Shown here piece by piece: positions 8,868-17,675 of a DNA stretch of 64,000 nucleotides; positions within the stretch are counted from its first letter, which is position 1, and every line of letters starts with the position of its first letter. The position numbers and the translations under genes are program-made. Source of the DNA: Spirochaetia bacterium UBA5763. Its GTDB lineage: Bacteria; Spirochaetota; UBA4802; UBA5550. Location: positions 445,773-509,772 of the forward strand of contig DIEX01000031.1 of assembly GCA_002418835.1 (NCBI GenBank). Direction: 5' to 3'. The notes below the pieces were generated by a model. It was not told the origin of the DNA and made no database searches. It saw only the letters and a program-made list of their open reading frames with translations.

Positions 8868-10133
8868 TTAGTATTGTCTTTTCATGGCGCAGAATTCTCC
8901 GCACATTGAACATTGATCTTCTTCTCCGGAAGGTATAGTCTCTCTATATGCTACAGCTTTTTTCCTGTCAAGAGCGTTATCGTACATCCCCTTCCAGTCC
9001 CGTTGTTTTCTTGCGGTAGACATCCGGTCATCCCAGCTTCTCGCTTTTTTGCCGAGCTTAACAATATCCGCTGCATGAGCCGCGATCCTGGAGGCAATTA
9101 CACCTTCTCTGACATCGTCAGCATCAGGGAGTCTCAGGTGTTCGGCAGGTGTAACGTAACAGAGAAAATCAGCACCGGCTGAAGCTGCAATAGCGCCTCC
9201 GATTGCACCCGTTATATGATCGTATCCGGGCGCAACATCAGTGACAAGGGGGCCCAGTACATAATAAGGAGCTTCATCGCACAGCTTTTTTTCAAGCCTG
9301 ATGTTATCGGCAATCATATCAAGCGGCATGTGGCCCGGCCCTTCAATGATTACCTGAACATTTTTTTCTCTTGCCCGTTTAGCCAGTTCACCAAGCAGGA
9401 TCATCTCATGAATCTGCCCTCTGTCATTGGCATCATGAATTGAACCGGGCCTTAATCCGTCACCAAGACTGATTGTGACATTATATGGTGCAAGTATATC
9501 AAGAATTTCATCATAGTATTCGTATAGTGGATTCTCTTTGTTGTTGTAATTCATCCATTCCGCAAGGATAGAACCTCCGCGGCTTGTAATACCGGTTATC
9601 CTCTCTTGGGATTTTAATGAAGATACAGAAGATCTTGTTACGCCGGAATGAATTGTCATGAAGTCAACACCTTCTTCGGCCTGATCCTGGATTATTTTCA
9701 GGAAATCCTTTATGGTCATCTCAACCATAGATTTTTTCTGAGCAACCATCCGCACAGCAGCTTCATAAATCGGTACAGTGCCAAGAGGTACCGGTGAATT
9801 CTCAAGAATTTTTTTTCTGAAAAATGTTAGATCCCCGCCGGTGCTGAGATCCATAATCGCATTTGCCCCGTTGTCGACAGCAGCCTTAAGTTTCATCATT
9901 TCATTTTCGAGATCAAACAGGTCGGGTGAAGTGCCGATATTGGCATTAATTTTTGTACTGAGTCCTTTACCCACACCGACCGGTGTAATATTTCTCCGGC
10001 TGTTTCTGAGAATTGTGATTCGCCCTTCTGCAAAATCTTTAAGCATAGTGTAAACATGAATTGATTCTGTCGAAGCAACTGTCTGTAAATCTTCTGAAAT
10101 AATACCGTTTTTTGCCTGAGAAAAAATATTCAT
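8868..10133 (-). CDS. thiC: Phosphomethylpyrimidine synthase ThiC (radical SAM)
   Basis: 421 residues, the short form without the N-terminal extension of proteobacterial ThiC. It converts aminoimidazole ribotide to HMP-P, the pyrimidine half of thiamine. Seen: TKINANIGTSPD, MDLSTGGD, PVPLGTVPIYEAA, MTIHSGV, SLGDGLRPGSIHDAN, VIIEGPGHMPLD, GPLVTDVAPGYDHITGAIGG, and the C-terminal cluster motif CSMCGEFC (CxxCxxxxC) that binds the 4Fe-4S cluster. The paralogue BzaF, which makes 5-hydroxybenzimidazole for cobamides, is very similar and cannot be excluded by eye. I could not match the short leader to a TPP riboswitch. Confidence 0.9.
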   Translation of the reverse strand: MNIFSQAKNGIISEDLQTVASTESIHVYTMLKDFAEGRITILRNSRRNITPVGVGKGLSTKINANIGTSPDLFDLENEMMKLKAAVDNGANAIMDLSTGGDLTFFRKKILENSPVPLGTVPIYEAAVRMVAQKKSMVEMTIKDFLKIIQDQAEEGVDFMTIHSGVTRSSVSSLKSQERITGITSRGGSILAEWMNYNNKENPLYEYYDEILDILAPYNVTISLGDGLRPGSIHDANDRGQIHEMILLGELAKRAREKNVQVIIEGPGHMPLDMIADNIRLEKKLCDEAPYYVLGPLVTDVAPGYDHITGAIGGAIAASAGADFLCYVTPAEHLRLPDADDVREGVIASRIAAHAADIVKLGKKARSWDDRMSTARKQRDWKGMYDNALDRKKAVAYRETIPSGEEDQCSMCGEFCAMKRQY

Positions 10134-10218
10134 AAATAATTTTGTCCTGATTTGATAGAATTATTGCTGCCACCGGGATGTGGGAAAGCAGTAACGCAAA
10201 CTGAGGCATTATCTGGGT

Positions 10219-10246
10219 ATTAAATTTGTATGCCGGTAAGTGTCAA
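10219..10246 (-). promoter_or_regulatory. Probable thiC promoter
   Basis: On the minus strand, TTGACA (10241-10246), a 16-nt spacer and TTTAAT (10219-10224). The predicted leader to the thiC ATG is about 78 nt and contains short complementary segments (GCC...GGC, CAGT...ACTG), but I cannot assign it to a known riboswitch class. Confidence 0.55.
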
Positions 10247-10262
10247 TAAGAATTCTTGCCGG

Positions 10263-10291
10263 GAGCTCTTTCTTTTAAAGCTCTTTTTTTT
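10263..10291 (+). terminator. Terminator-like hairpin in a divergent intergenic region
   Basis: GAGC and TTT pair with AAA and GCTC around a small bulge and loop, followed by eight T. It lies upstream of the plus-strand methyltransferase with no plus-strand gene before it, so it could end a short plus-strand RNA or act in a leader. Confidence 0.4.
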
Positions 10292-10376
10292 ATGCTATAC
10301 ATATTTTTAATTGAATATATTTGATGCCGGTATTACTTAGTATTAACATTTAATTATAATCCGGTAAGGACTGAAG

Positions 10377-11156
10377 ATGGAAAGATTTAACAAGCTCCAG
10401 GAATGGAGTATATATGAGTTTGATAAAAAATTTTTTGTTGAACCTGAATCGCGGCATGAAATGGTCATGGAGAAAATTCGTGATGTTATTAAAACATACA
10501 ATCCCAAGGTAATTGTTAAAGCTGGACTGGGGAACGGTAGTGTGCTTCTTGATCTTGTAAATGAATTAAAGGGTGTGACACTGGTAATAGTTGAACCTTC
10601 GTTAAAAATAATGGAAAATTTTCTTGCTGCTAACGCCACGAATGAAAAACTGAAGGATGTCGGTTTTATAAACGGTGATTTCAGAAATCTTCCAGTGGAT
10701 TATTATGCCGCAGATCTGATTATCTCAATAGATAACCTTGATGTTCAGGAAACAGCACCTGTTATTGATGAGTTCCGGAGAGCTCTTCAGTTTGACGGTC
10801 ACCTGCTTTTTGCCGGCATTATTCTTGATGATGAAGATATTGATGGCGTATATGATGATTTTATCAGAGGGATTTTTCCTCTTCATAATGATTATTATAT
10901 AAAAGATGATCTGAAAACTTTTATGAATCTTAAAGAGTTTTCATTTATAAAAGGTAAAGTTGAATCATTTGAATATAATATTGAAGAGATAGTGAGTCAC
11001 ATAAAAGGTCTCTACGGGCTTGATTCCTTCAACCCATTAGAATATATTGAAGAAAACAGATCGGTGTTTACAGAATTGTATGGAATGAATGAAGGTAAAA
11101 TTTTTATACCATATTTTACCGGACTTTTTATGAGAAGAAAAGTGCACTCAAATTAA
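10377..11156 (+). CDS. Class I SAM-dependent methyltransferase, substrate unknown
   Basis: 259 residues, cytosolic. Residues about 45-150 read as a Rossmann methyltransferase: motif I is VKAGLGNGSVLLDL, the acidic end of strand 2 is VIVEPS, GDFRNLP precedes motif IV-like ADLIISIDNLD, and EFRRALQFDGHLLFAG is the post-IV strand. The motif I glycine pattern is slightly altered (AGLGNGS instead of DxGxGxG). AAGGA stands 7 nt before the ATG. It leads a tight unit with a LolA-like gene (8-bp gap) and rsmE. The substrate cannot be inferred. Confidence 0.7.
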   Translation: MERFNKLQEWSIYEFDKKFFVEPESRHEMVMEKIRDVIKTYNPKVIVKAGLGNGSVLLDLVNELKGVTLVIVEPSLKIMENFLAANATNEKLKDVGFINGDFRNLPVDYYAADLIISIDNLDVQETAPVIDEFRRALQFDGHLLFAGIILDDEDIDGVYDDFIRGIFPLHNDYYIKDDLKTFMNLKEFSFIKGKVESFEYNIEEIVSHIKGLYGLDSFNPLEYIEENRSVFTELYGMNEGKIFIPYFTGLFMRRKVHSN

Positions 11157-11164
11157 CAGTAATT

Positions 11165-11926
11165 ATGAGATTAAAATTTAATGCAATTCTAATGTTTGCT
11201 ATTTTTTTTCTTGGAGCTGCTGAAGCACAGGATAAAGAGGCCGTTGAAATTACAGCACAAAGTATACTTGCAAGAGTAGACAGGATCATGCAGTATCCAA
11301 CAGGAGAACTTCAGGGAAGAATAAAGCATATATTCCCTGACGGTAATTCCTTTACAGTTGATTTTAAAGGTAAAATCACCAGAAATGATTTTCTGTTTCA
11401 TTTCAGCAGTATTACTCGCGGTGAAAGTCTTAAGGTACTTTACACTATGGCGGGTGAGGATATCTGGGTTTATAATATCCATGCGCTTAAGCTCTTTCAC
11501 AAAATGGGTGTTGATAAATATGATCTCCTTGCCTCAACAAATTTTTCTTTCATCGATCTTTCCAGTTCTGATTATCAGAGTAATTACAATGCAAGAATAA
11601 CAGGGAGAACTGTAATTAAAGGTGTAGACTGCTACAGGTTGTATCTTGAACCGCTTTATCCTGAGAGTATGTACGGGGCTCTTACGATGTATGTTTCTGT
11701 TGAAAAATACCATCCATTAAGAATAGACTTTCATGACAGAGATAAAGTAATATTCAAATTTATGACATTGGCTAAAATAATGGAAAACGGCGATAAAACT
11801 GTACCCCTGAGGTATGATATGCTGAATATAAAAGATGGCACTGTAACAATTCTAAGCTTTCTGAAGTTTGAAGAAAACATTAAATATCAGAGTGAAATAT
11901 TCCGTCCTGAAAAATTAGGTGAATGA
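11165..11926 (+). CDS. Exported LolA-like outer membrane lipoprotein-sorting protein
   Basis: 253 residues with a signal peptide (FNAILMFAIFFLGAAEAQ). The mature part begins ITAQSILARVDRIMQYPTGE, the typical opening of the LolA-like 'lipoprotein-sorting' group. It has IWVYNIHALKLFHKMG near residue 100, corresponding to 'w.Y.P..rk..r', and RTVIKGVDCYRLYLEP near residue 155. These proteins have the open half-barrel fold that binds lipid and usually work with membrane or RND-type partners; no transporter is adjacent here. The upstream spacer is only 8 bp and the 3' end overlaps rsmE by 8 bp. It is distinct from the LolA-like protein at 1102-1836. Confidence 0.75.
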   Translation: MRLKFNAILMFAIFFLGAAEAQDKEAVEITAQSILARVDRIMQYPTGELQGRIKHIFPDGNSFTVDFKGKITRNDFLFHFSSITRGESLKVLYTMAGEDIWVYNIHALKLFHKMGVDKYDLLASTNFSFIDLSSSDYQSNYNARITGRTVIKGVDCYRLYLEPLYPESMYGALTMYVSVEKYHPLRIDFHDRDKVIFKFMTLAKIMENGDKTVPLRYDMLNIKDGTVTILSFLKFEENIKYQSEIFRPEKLGE

Positions 11927-12647
11927 TTTGCCCCAGTTTTTTATAAATAACAAAAATATCAAAGATGAAAATATACTGATAACCGGCAGCGATAGTTACC
12001 ATCTATCCAGGGTCAGAAGAGTCAAACCCGGAACAAAAATAATGCTCAGGTCTGATGACGGCAGAGGCTTCATGGCACGGGTTGAGAGTATTTTACCGGA
12101 TGGGATCAATGCAAAAATTATCAGTGAATTCAAAACTGATGATTCAACACCTGAAATTACACTCTATATGGCTTTACTGAAAGGGGGGAATTTTGAATTT
12201 GTCATTCAGAAAACAGTAGAGCTTGGTGTAAGCAGGATTGTCCCTGTTGTCACAGAAAGAACTATTCCTGATCCAGATAAAATGAATGAAAGGAAACTTG
12301 AGAGATGGGAAAAAATATCCGCTGAAGCCTGTAAACAGTGCCTGAGGCCCACACCGGCACTGATAGAATCACCGGTATCATTTAATGAAATTCTGTCAGA
12401 CGATATTTCAGGTTTGAAAATAATCTGCCATCCCGGTGCCGATTACCGGATGAAAGATGCTCTCTCCATGTCAGATGATAAAAAATATGTTTCCCTTCTT
12501 GTTGGGCCTGAAGGCGGGTTCAGTGATAGAGAGATTCTGGAGGCTGAAAAAGCAGGATGGATTTGTGCAAATCTTGGAGTTACTCACCTTCGCGCTGAAA
12601 CTGCAGCAATAGTATTACCTTCTATCGTAATATATGAATTGAGCTGA
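11919..12647 (+). CDS. rsmE: 16S rRNA m3U1498 methyltransferase RsmE
   Basis: 242 residues. RsmE methylates N3 of U1498 in helix 44 of 16S rRNA. Seen: HLSRVRRVKPG in the N-terminal PUA-like domain; the SPOUT-fold signatures LLVGPEGGFSDREI near residue 192 and NLGVTHLRAETAAIV near residue 222. The reading frame opens with GTG at 11919, inside the end of the previous gene. A TTG at 11928 has a better-spaced AGGTG and may be the real start; the difference is three residues. Complete, with no unusual residues noticed. Confidence 0.93.
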   Translation: MNDLPQFFINNKNIKDENILITGSDSYHLSRVRRVKPGTKIMLRSDDGRGFMARVESILPDGINAKIISEFKTDDSTPEITLYMALLKGGNFEFVIQKTVELGVSRIVPVVTERTIPDPDKMNERKLERWEKISAEACKQCLRPTPALIESPVSFNEILSDDISGLKIICHPGADYRMKDALSMSDDKKYVSLLVGPEGGFSDREILEAEKAGWICANLGVTHLRAETAAIVLPSIVIYELS

Positions 12648-12702
12648 TTTTAATATTTCCATATAAACATGACCATTTAAAAGACAATAATCAGGAGATT
12701 AA

Positions 12703-13992
12703 ATGAGCAGCGTATCGAATAAGAAAAAGAAAAAATTTCTTGCGTACAGTGATGATTCAGGAAATGTTTATGATTATTCCGGTCTTGATCCTTCATTCAG
12801 ATCCGGCCACAGGTTTGTACATGTTGATGATAATGAACTTATTCCTCTCCCGTATGGCAGTTACCTCTTCACTCTTCCTGACAGATATCCTGTTTCTTAT
12901 TCTGATGGTGAATTTATCACTGTAAAAAAATCCCCCGATGGCGGGGAACTGAATGCTGTTTCATCATTTCTTGCTTCAGGTTACCTTAGAACATATCTGC
13001 CTTCTTATGTAAAAAAGCAAAAAGATGCGGTGATTCTTCCACTGTGGGCTTATGCAGGGGTTGTGGTTGATAAAAACAGGTTCTATGTTCCTGCCATGCG
13101 AATTGATGATGATCCCCGCTCAGATCCTGAAATCCATGAGAATCATAAAGAATTCAAAAAAGCTGTAATAAAAGTCAAGTCTGAGCTTCCTGAAAACAGG
13201 CTTGTAAATCAGTTAAGTATATGTTCAACAGAATATAACTGTCTCTGCGCAAGAAACTTTTTCCTCAGCAGGCATGAATGTCCGGTTCCCACGAGTCCTG
13301 CATGTAATGCTGACTGTCTCGGCTGTTTTTCATATCAGGATGAATCCTCCGGATTCTGTCAGTCACAATTCAGGCTTAATTTTTCACCAACGCCGGAAGA
13401 AATTTCGGAGGTTATTCTTCATCATTTTGACAGAGTCGAAAACAGTGTCGCAAGTTTCGGCCAGGGGTGTGAAGGGGAGCCGCTTTTACGTGCATCTGAT
13501 CTCGCGAAGTCAATAGCAAAAGTTAGAGAAAAAACATCTGCTGGAACAATTAACATAAACACCAATGGCTCACTCACTGATGGAGTTTCTGCAATGATAG
13601 ACTCCGGGCTTGATTCAATAAGAGTCAGTATGAATTCTCCTACTGAAAAATATTATCAATCGTACCATAGGCCTGTTAATTTTAGTTACTCTGATGTGCT
13701 TCGCACTATCGACGTGGCACTTTCGCGAGGTATTTTTGTTTCGATTAATCTTTTTTTTATGCCCGGATTCACAGATTCAGTGAGTGAAACGGAAAGCCTT
13801 TTCCGCTTTCTGGAAAATTTTCCTGTGAATATGATTCAGACCAGGAATATGAACATAGATCCGGATTACTTTTTTGAAAAAATTAATTTTCCTGATGAAG
13901 ATTCTATCGGGATAAGAAATCTGATCGGAATGCTGAGAAACAAATTCCCTCAGGTACGACTCGGTTATTATAACCCGGCTTTAAAAAAATAA
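12703..13992 (+). CDS. Radical SAM protein with a distinct N-terminal domain
   Basis: 429 residues. The SAM-cluster motif is CNADCLGC (Cys201, 205, 208; CxxxCxxC), followed by FGQGCEGEPLL (the 'GGE'-like segment near residue 255) and ININTNGS near residue 282, so a TIM-barrel radical SAM core occupies about 195-400. The first 190 residues form a separate region with no family I recognise, containing several Tyr/Asp-rich strands (YGSYLFTLPDRYPVSY) and two extra Cys in CSTEYNCLCA. An AGGAG precedes the ATG. A hotdog thioesterase follows 11 bp later. The reaction is unknown. Confidence 0.8.
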   Translation: MSSVSNKKKKKFLAYSDDSGNVYDYSGLDPSFRSGHRFVHVDDNELIPLPYGSYLFTLPDRYPVSYSDGEFITVKKSPDGGELNAVSSFLASGYLRTYLPSYVKKQKDAVILPLWAYAGVVVDKNRFYVPAMRIDDDPRSDPEIHENHKEFKKAVIKVKSELPENRLVNQLSICSTEYNCLCARNFFLSRHECPVPTSPACNADCLGCFSYQDESSGFCQSQFRLNFSPTPEEISEVILHHFDRVENSVASFGQGCEGEPLLRASDLAKSIAKVREKTSAGTININTNGSLTDGVSAMIDSGLDSIRVSMNSPTEKYYQSYHRPVNFSYSDVLRTIDVALSRGIFVSINLFFMPGFTDSVSETESLFRFLENFPVNMIQTRNMNIDPDYFFEKINFPDEDSIGIRNLIGMLRNKFPQVRLGYYNPALKK

Positions 13993-14003
13993 ATGGAGAA
14001 GAT

Positions 14004-14411
14004 ATGTCTGATTTAATTAAAGATCCTGTCAGTTACGCAAAAGATGTAGTAGCAAAAGATCCCATGGCTGTTTATCTCGGTATAGAAACTGACGAGGTTT
14101 CTGCAGGTTATGCAAGATGTTCGATTACAATAAAACCTGATTTTTTAAACGCAGTCGAAAGAGCACATGGTGCAATAATATATGCTGTTCTTGATCAGGC
14201 TCTTGCAGTCGCAGCAAATTCTACCGGAAATGTGGCCGTATCATTGAGTGTTAACATAAATTATATCTCTTCAGCAGCTGATGGAGAAAAAATTTTTGCT
14301 GAAGCAATACCGGTTAATACCGGTAAAAAGGTCAGTTTCTGGAAACTTGAAGTAAGAGGCACCGGGGATAAAATAATTGCAACAGGTAATGGTGTTGCAT
14401 ATCATAAATAA
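14004..14411 (+). CDS. PaaI/YigI-type hotdog-fold thioesterase
   Basis: 135 residues, a single hotdog domain. Key pieces are FLNAVERAHGAIIYAVLDQA, matching the 'N...HGG...LaD' active-site helix with the acidic residue kept and the second Gly of HGG replaced by Ala, and SLSVNINYISSAADGE, matching the following strand. Family members hydrolyse acyl-CoA or aryl-CoA thioesters. It lies 11 bp after the radical SAM gene with GGAG before the start, and is followed by a strong terminator, so the two form one unit. The natural substrate is unknown. Confidence 0.8.
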   Translation: MSDLIKDPVSYAKDVVAKDPMAVYLGIETDEVSAGYARCSITIKPDFLNAVERAHGAIIYAVLDQALAVAANSTGNVAVSLSVNINYISSAADGEKIFAEAIPVNTGKKVSFWKLEVRGTGDKIIATGNGVAYHK

Positions 14412-14477
14412 AAATGAATATTTCCTGTGCGAATAAAAGTTTAACAATCAGTTGAAAAATTTCGGCGACTGACGATT

Positions 14478-14506
14478 AAAAAACCCCTGACATTCAGGGG
14501 TTTTTT
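14478..14506. terminator. Bidirectional intrinsic terminator
   Basis: Perfect 13-bp stem (AAAAAACCCCTGA / TCAGGGGTTTTTT) with a 3-nt loop, between the convergent thioesterase and MORN lipoprotein genes. Confidence 0.95.
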
Positions 14507-14528
14507 AAATCCGAATAAAATGAAAATT

Positions 14529-15104
14529 TTACTGTTCACTTACAAGTTTGTTGTTTTCAAAAATTCCATCAACCTTTGCTGTGTCAGGCCATGTAATGGT
14601 GCCTTTGCCGTTAAGTTTGCCTTCTTTCCATTCGCCGACATACTTCGCGCCTTCAGTCCATGTATATGTTCCTTTACCGTCCATTTTTCCGTCTTTCCAG
14701 TCTCCGGTATATACATCTCCGTTTTTCCACTTATACTCACCGGTACCGTTTCTTTTGTTGTCTTTATAGTCACCTTTAAAAACATCGCCATTAGAGTAAG
14801 TATAAATTCCGGTGCCGTTACGCTTATTATCATCGAATGTTCCATCGTATTTAGCGCCATTAGGCCATAGCATTACACCGGTTCCGCTAACTTTTGCTTC
14901 TTTAAATTCACCGTTATATTCTTCACCTTTAGGGAACTTAATTTTCCCTTTGCCGTTAAGGCAGTCTCCTTCGGAGCACGCAACACCTGCACCGAAGGCC
15001 TTAACAACAGGTGTATCTTCTTTCTTCTGCTCTGAACTACATGATGTCATGGATATCACAGCCGTGACAGTCAGGGCAGTAAATATAAAATTCTTTAATT
15101 TCAT
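14529..15104 (-). CDS. MORN-repeat lipoprotein
   Basis: About 191 residues. The ATG at 15104 is preceded by AGGAGG, so earlier in-frame starts are not used. The N-terminus is a lipoprotein signal (FIFTALTVTAVISMTSC) with the lipid-modified Cys in ISMTSC. After a short linker come about six MORN repeats (pattern Y-x-G-x-[WF]-x-[DN]-x-[KR]-x-x-G-x-G), for example YDGTFDDNKRNGTGIYTY and YTGDWKDGKMDGKGTYTW. MORN arrays form extended beta sheets that scaffold membranes or proteins; no enzyme domain is attached. It lies 109 bp downstream of the OmpL47-like gene on the same strand, so both may serve the envelope. Confidence 0.88.
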   Translation of the reverse strand: MKLKNFIFTALTVTAVISMTSCSSEQKKEDTPVVKAFGAGVACSEGDCLNGKGKIKFPKGEEYNGEFKEAKVSGTGVMLWPNGAKYDGTFDDNKRNGTGIYTYSNGDVFKGDYKDNKRNGTGEYKWKNGDVYTGDWKDGKMDGKGTYTWTEGAKYVGEWKEGKLNGKGTITWPDTAKVDGIFENNKLVSEQ

Positions 15105-15213
15105 CAATAACCTCCTGTTTGCAGGATTCCATCCTGCCGGTAGATGAATAAGCAATAAACCTTAAAATAAAATTCTATCCGGCAGAACTTGTATTCTGCC
15201 GGAAGAAATATTA

Positions 15214-16314
15214 TTATTCTGTTACAAGCTTGATATTGGTATCAGCCGGTATAATATCAACAAATACATCAAGAACAGCAGTTTTGCTGATGTTACCTAC
15301 ACCGTCTTTAGCAATAGCTTCAATCTTATGCATACCGTTTGAATTGAACATCAGTTCACCGGTATAAAGAATAAATTCGCTCTTGTTATCCACTCTGTAA
15401 TAGATTGCTTTGATACCGGATTCAGAATCAGCGCCGGTAATTGTGTATTTATAATCTTTTGATGCTACAAGTGTATTCTCTTTTTTGAAGAATTCTTTGT
15501 CAGCTTTGATCTCAACTGTTGGAGCTGTTTTATCAACTGTGATCTTAACATCATCCATGCTCTCAGCGAGGAGGTTGCCGTTTTCATCTATAACTTTTGT
15601 CAGATATTTTTTTGTAAGATTACCTACTTTATCTTCCGCAGCAATATCAATTTTAACAGGCTCAAGTGAATTGACTGCAAAAGGTTTAACGTATTCCTTG
15701 TGCTCTTCACCTGCAACAGCATAAGAAATACCGGCAACACCTGAAATGTTATCTTTAGCGGATATTGTGTATTCATAGCTGAACTTATCAGAAGCATAAA
15801 TCGTTTCCCCTGTTTTTGCGAAAGGGGCTTTTACAACCACGATTACTTCTGGAGCTGTTTTATCAACAATAACATTAAGGCTTTTCTGCATCTCTTTGTT
15901 GCCCATTTTATCAATACTGTAATAGTAAAGAACGTGAGCGCCTTCATCACTAAGTGTAAATGGCTCAGTGTACTTCTGATCCGCACCGTTATCTATTTTG
16001 TAGAATTTGGTATCAGGCATAATATTGTCAATTTCAAAGAGTTCAAAACGTACCTTGTCATTTACATAGGTGTTATACCCATCATTAAAAGATCTCGGTT
16101 TCCCTTTGAGAATCTGAACTTCCTCTTTCTCAAATACTTTTTCCGCATTTTCAGTTGTTGCATCTTCAGTAGTAAGATTGTCAGAAGTAACATCTTCGGT
16201 TGCTGCTTTAACATCTGATTCTGTTCCTGTGCCTGCATCCTGTGATATTGCAGCGCTTGTAATAAATAAAAATGCTGTTAATATAAATAGCATTAATATA
16301 GAAAACTTTTTCAT
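15214..16314 (-). CDS. Exported protein with OmpL47-like/Ig-like repeats
   Basis: 366 residues with a signal peptide (LMLFILTAFLFITSAAISQ). A Thr/Glu-rich linker (about 25-65) is followed by three repeats of about 90 residues. Each repeat has a 'YkiDng...YteP...ls..G.h...y.s.DkvGN' pattern and then VDKTAPxV, for example YKIDNGADQKYTEPFTLSDE, ISYAVAGEEHKEYVKPF and IYYRVDNKSEFILYTGELM. This resembles the OmpL47-type repeats of Leptospira surface proteins, which bind host or matrix components. A GGAGG lies 7 nt before the ATG. Location (periplasm or surface) is inferred. The last repeat ends in a valine-rich strand. Confidence 0.75.
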   Translation of the reverse strand: MKKFSILMLFILTAFLFITSAAISQDAGTGTESDVKAATEDVTSDNLTTEDATTENAEKVFEKEEVQILKGKPRSFNDGYNTYVNDKVRFELFEIDNIMPDTKFYKIDNGADQKYTEPFTLSDEGAHVLYYYSIDKMGNKEMQKSLNVIVDKTAPEVIVVVKAPFAKTGETIYASDKFSYEYTISAKDNISGVAGISYAVAGEEHKEYVKPFAVNSLEPVKIDIAAEDKVGNLTKKYLTKVIDENGNLLAESMDDVKITVDKTAPTVEIKADKEFFKKENTLVASKDYKYTITGADSESGIKAIYYRVDNKSEFILYTGELMFNSNGMHKIEAIAKDGVGNISKTAVLDVFVDIIPADTNIKLVTE

Positions 16315-16496
16315 GTAAAAAACCTCCAGTTTTTTTTGCAGTAGATAGTTATGATATTCATTGGTGAATGATCAGAATATCAGTAAGACGCATAATTTAA
16401 GATAATATATTAATTTAATCAATAAAAATAAATTAATAATTTTAAAAATATAATCAAGAGTTAAACAAATCAAATAATAATTTAATTAATTATTTT

Positions 16497-17555
16497 TTAT
16501 TCTTTAATTCCGTAAAAAAAACCAAAAAGTCTGGATTTTTCTGCTTTAATTGTTTGATTTAATTCTGCTTTTGACCATGTGTCAGGTTGAACATCATCTT
16601 TATAAGATTTACCCTCACTGTCAACAACAGAGAGATAATACTTTGAATCAGTACTGATATTCCGGAACCTGTCCGGGCTTTTTTTAAGTTCTTCAGCTTT
16701 TAAATTAAAGGCAATGTTCTTGTCTTTCCCGCTGAATTCAAGAGGCCGTTCATTAACCCATTTCATCATCCTGTATCTGAACTTCTGCATATATACCGGC
16801 ACATCTCTGTATTTTGTTTCATTGTAACTTTCAGTTCTGGTTTCATATACAGGTCTGTTTTCATATATATCCTGGAAGTACCCGTTCCCCAGATCTTTAA
16901 CACCTGTTTTAATTTTTTTTGTGCCGACCTGCACCTGAACCTGTCGGGTTTTAGTTATATAGCCGTCAGGAACTTTGTCATAATGATGTATTGATCTGAA
17001 TTCTGCAAGTTTTTCTGATCCGGTGGGGAGAACCCAGTCCTCTTCTGTTACGGATTTATATGTTTCATATGAAATTCTGGCATTATATTCAAAACCGGTT
17101 ACAACAACAGGGATATCTGTTTTAATGCCGGCAAGTCCGGCTAAAACAATTACCGCAAAGACAATAGCTGCTAATGTGATAAGAATTTTTTTTACCTTAC
17201 CGCTAGTTTTCGGTGGAGTTAATCCGGAAGCCTGCGGGGTAGAGGCAGTGTCGAAATAAATCTCTTTCTGGTTAAGAGACACATCACCGCCGGAGATGTT
17301 ACGCTTGTTGCCGCAACTTACACAGAAATTATCGAAGGCATTATTCTGAGTGGAACAGTATGAGCACTGCCAGTCTGCTCCGGCCTCTGCTTCTTTCAGT
17401 TTCAGTTCATCCGTAACTTCCTCAGCATCATCAGGGAGATAAAACTCAACATTATCAGGTCGCGGGGAGCCGCATGAACCGCAATAGGAATCCGGACCTC
17501 TGTTTCCTTTTCTGTCGCATACTTTGCAGTTCCATTTTCCCTCTCTTATTGCCAT
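16497..17555 (-). CDS. Membrane protein with two N-terminal zinc fingers and a large non-cytoplasmic domain
   Basis: 352 residues. Two RanBP2-like zinc fingers open the protein: WNCKVCDRKGN...YCGSCG (about residues 8-29) and WQCSYCSTQNN...FCVSCG (about 62-81), each CxxC-x10-CxxC. After a Pro/Ser linker there is one transmembrane segment (KKILITLAAIVFAVIVLAGL, about 126-146). The remaining 200 residues, presumably outside the cytoplasm, contain Tyr/Arg-rich strands (ENRPVYETRTESYNETKYRD). I do not know a named family. An AAGGAG precedes the start. The topology suggests a link between a cytosolic partner and the periplasm. Confidence 0.7.
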   Translation of the reverse strand: MAIREGKWNCKVCDRKGNRGPDSYCGSCGSPRPDNVEFYLPDDAEEVTDELKLKEAEAGADWQCSYCSTQNNAFDNFCVSCGNKRNISGGDVSLNQKEIYFDTASTPQASGLTPPKTSGKVKKILITLAAIVFAVIVLAGLAGIKTDIPVVVTGFEYNARISYETYKSVTEEDWVLPTGSEKLAEFRSIHHYDKVPDGYITKTRQVQVQVGTKKIKTGVKDLGNGYFQDIYENRPVYETRTESYNETKYRDVPVYMQKFRYRMMKWVNERPLEFSGKDKNIAFNLKAEELKKSPDRFRNISTDSKYYLSVVDSEGKSYKDDVQPDTWSKAELNQTIKAEKSRLFGFFYGIKE

Positions 17556-17675
17556 AGACCTGCTCCTTCAATCAAATTATTCAAATAAAATAATACAAAC
17601 AGCGAGACTAAAAAAGTCAATATCATCTGAATTATATCTTGATTTTATTTACAGGAAGTATCAAAAGAAGAAAAA

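Noticed and set aside
10134..10211. TPP riboswitch in front of thiC
   Set aside because: I looked for the CUGAGA and ACCUGAUCUGG...GCGUAGGGAA core in the minus-strand leader and found neither in order; partial likeness (AGATAATGCC) is not enough.
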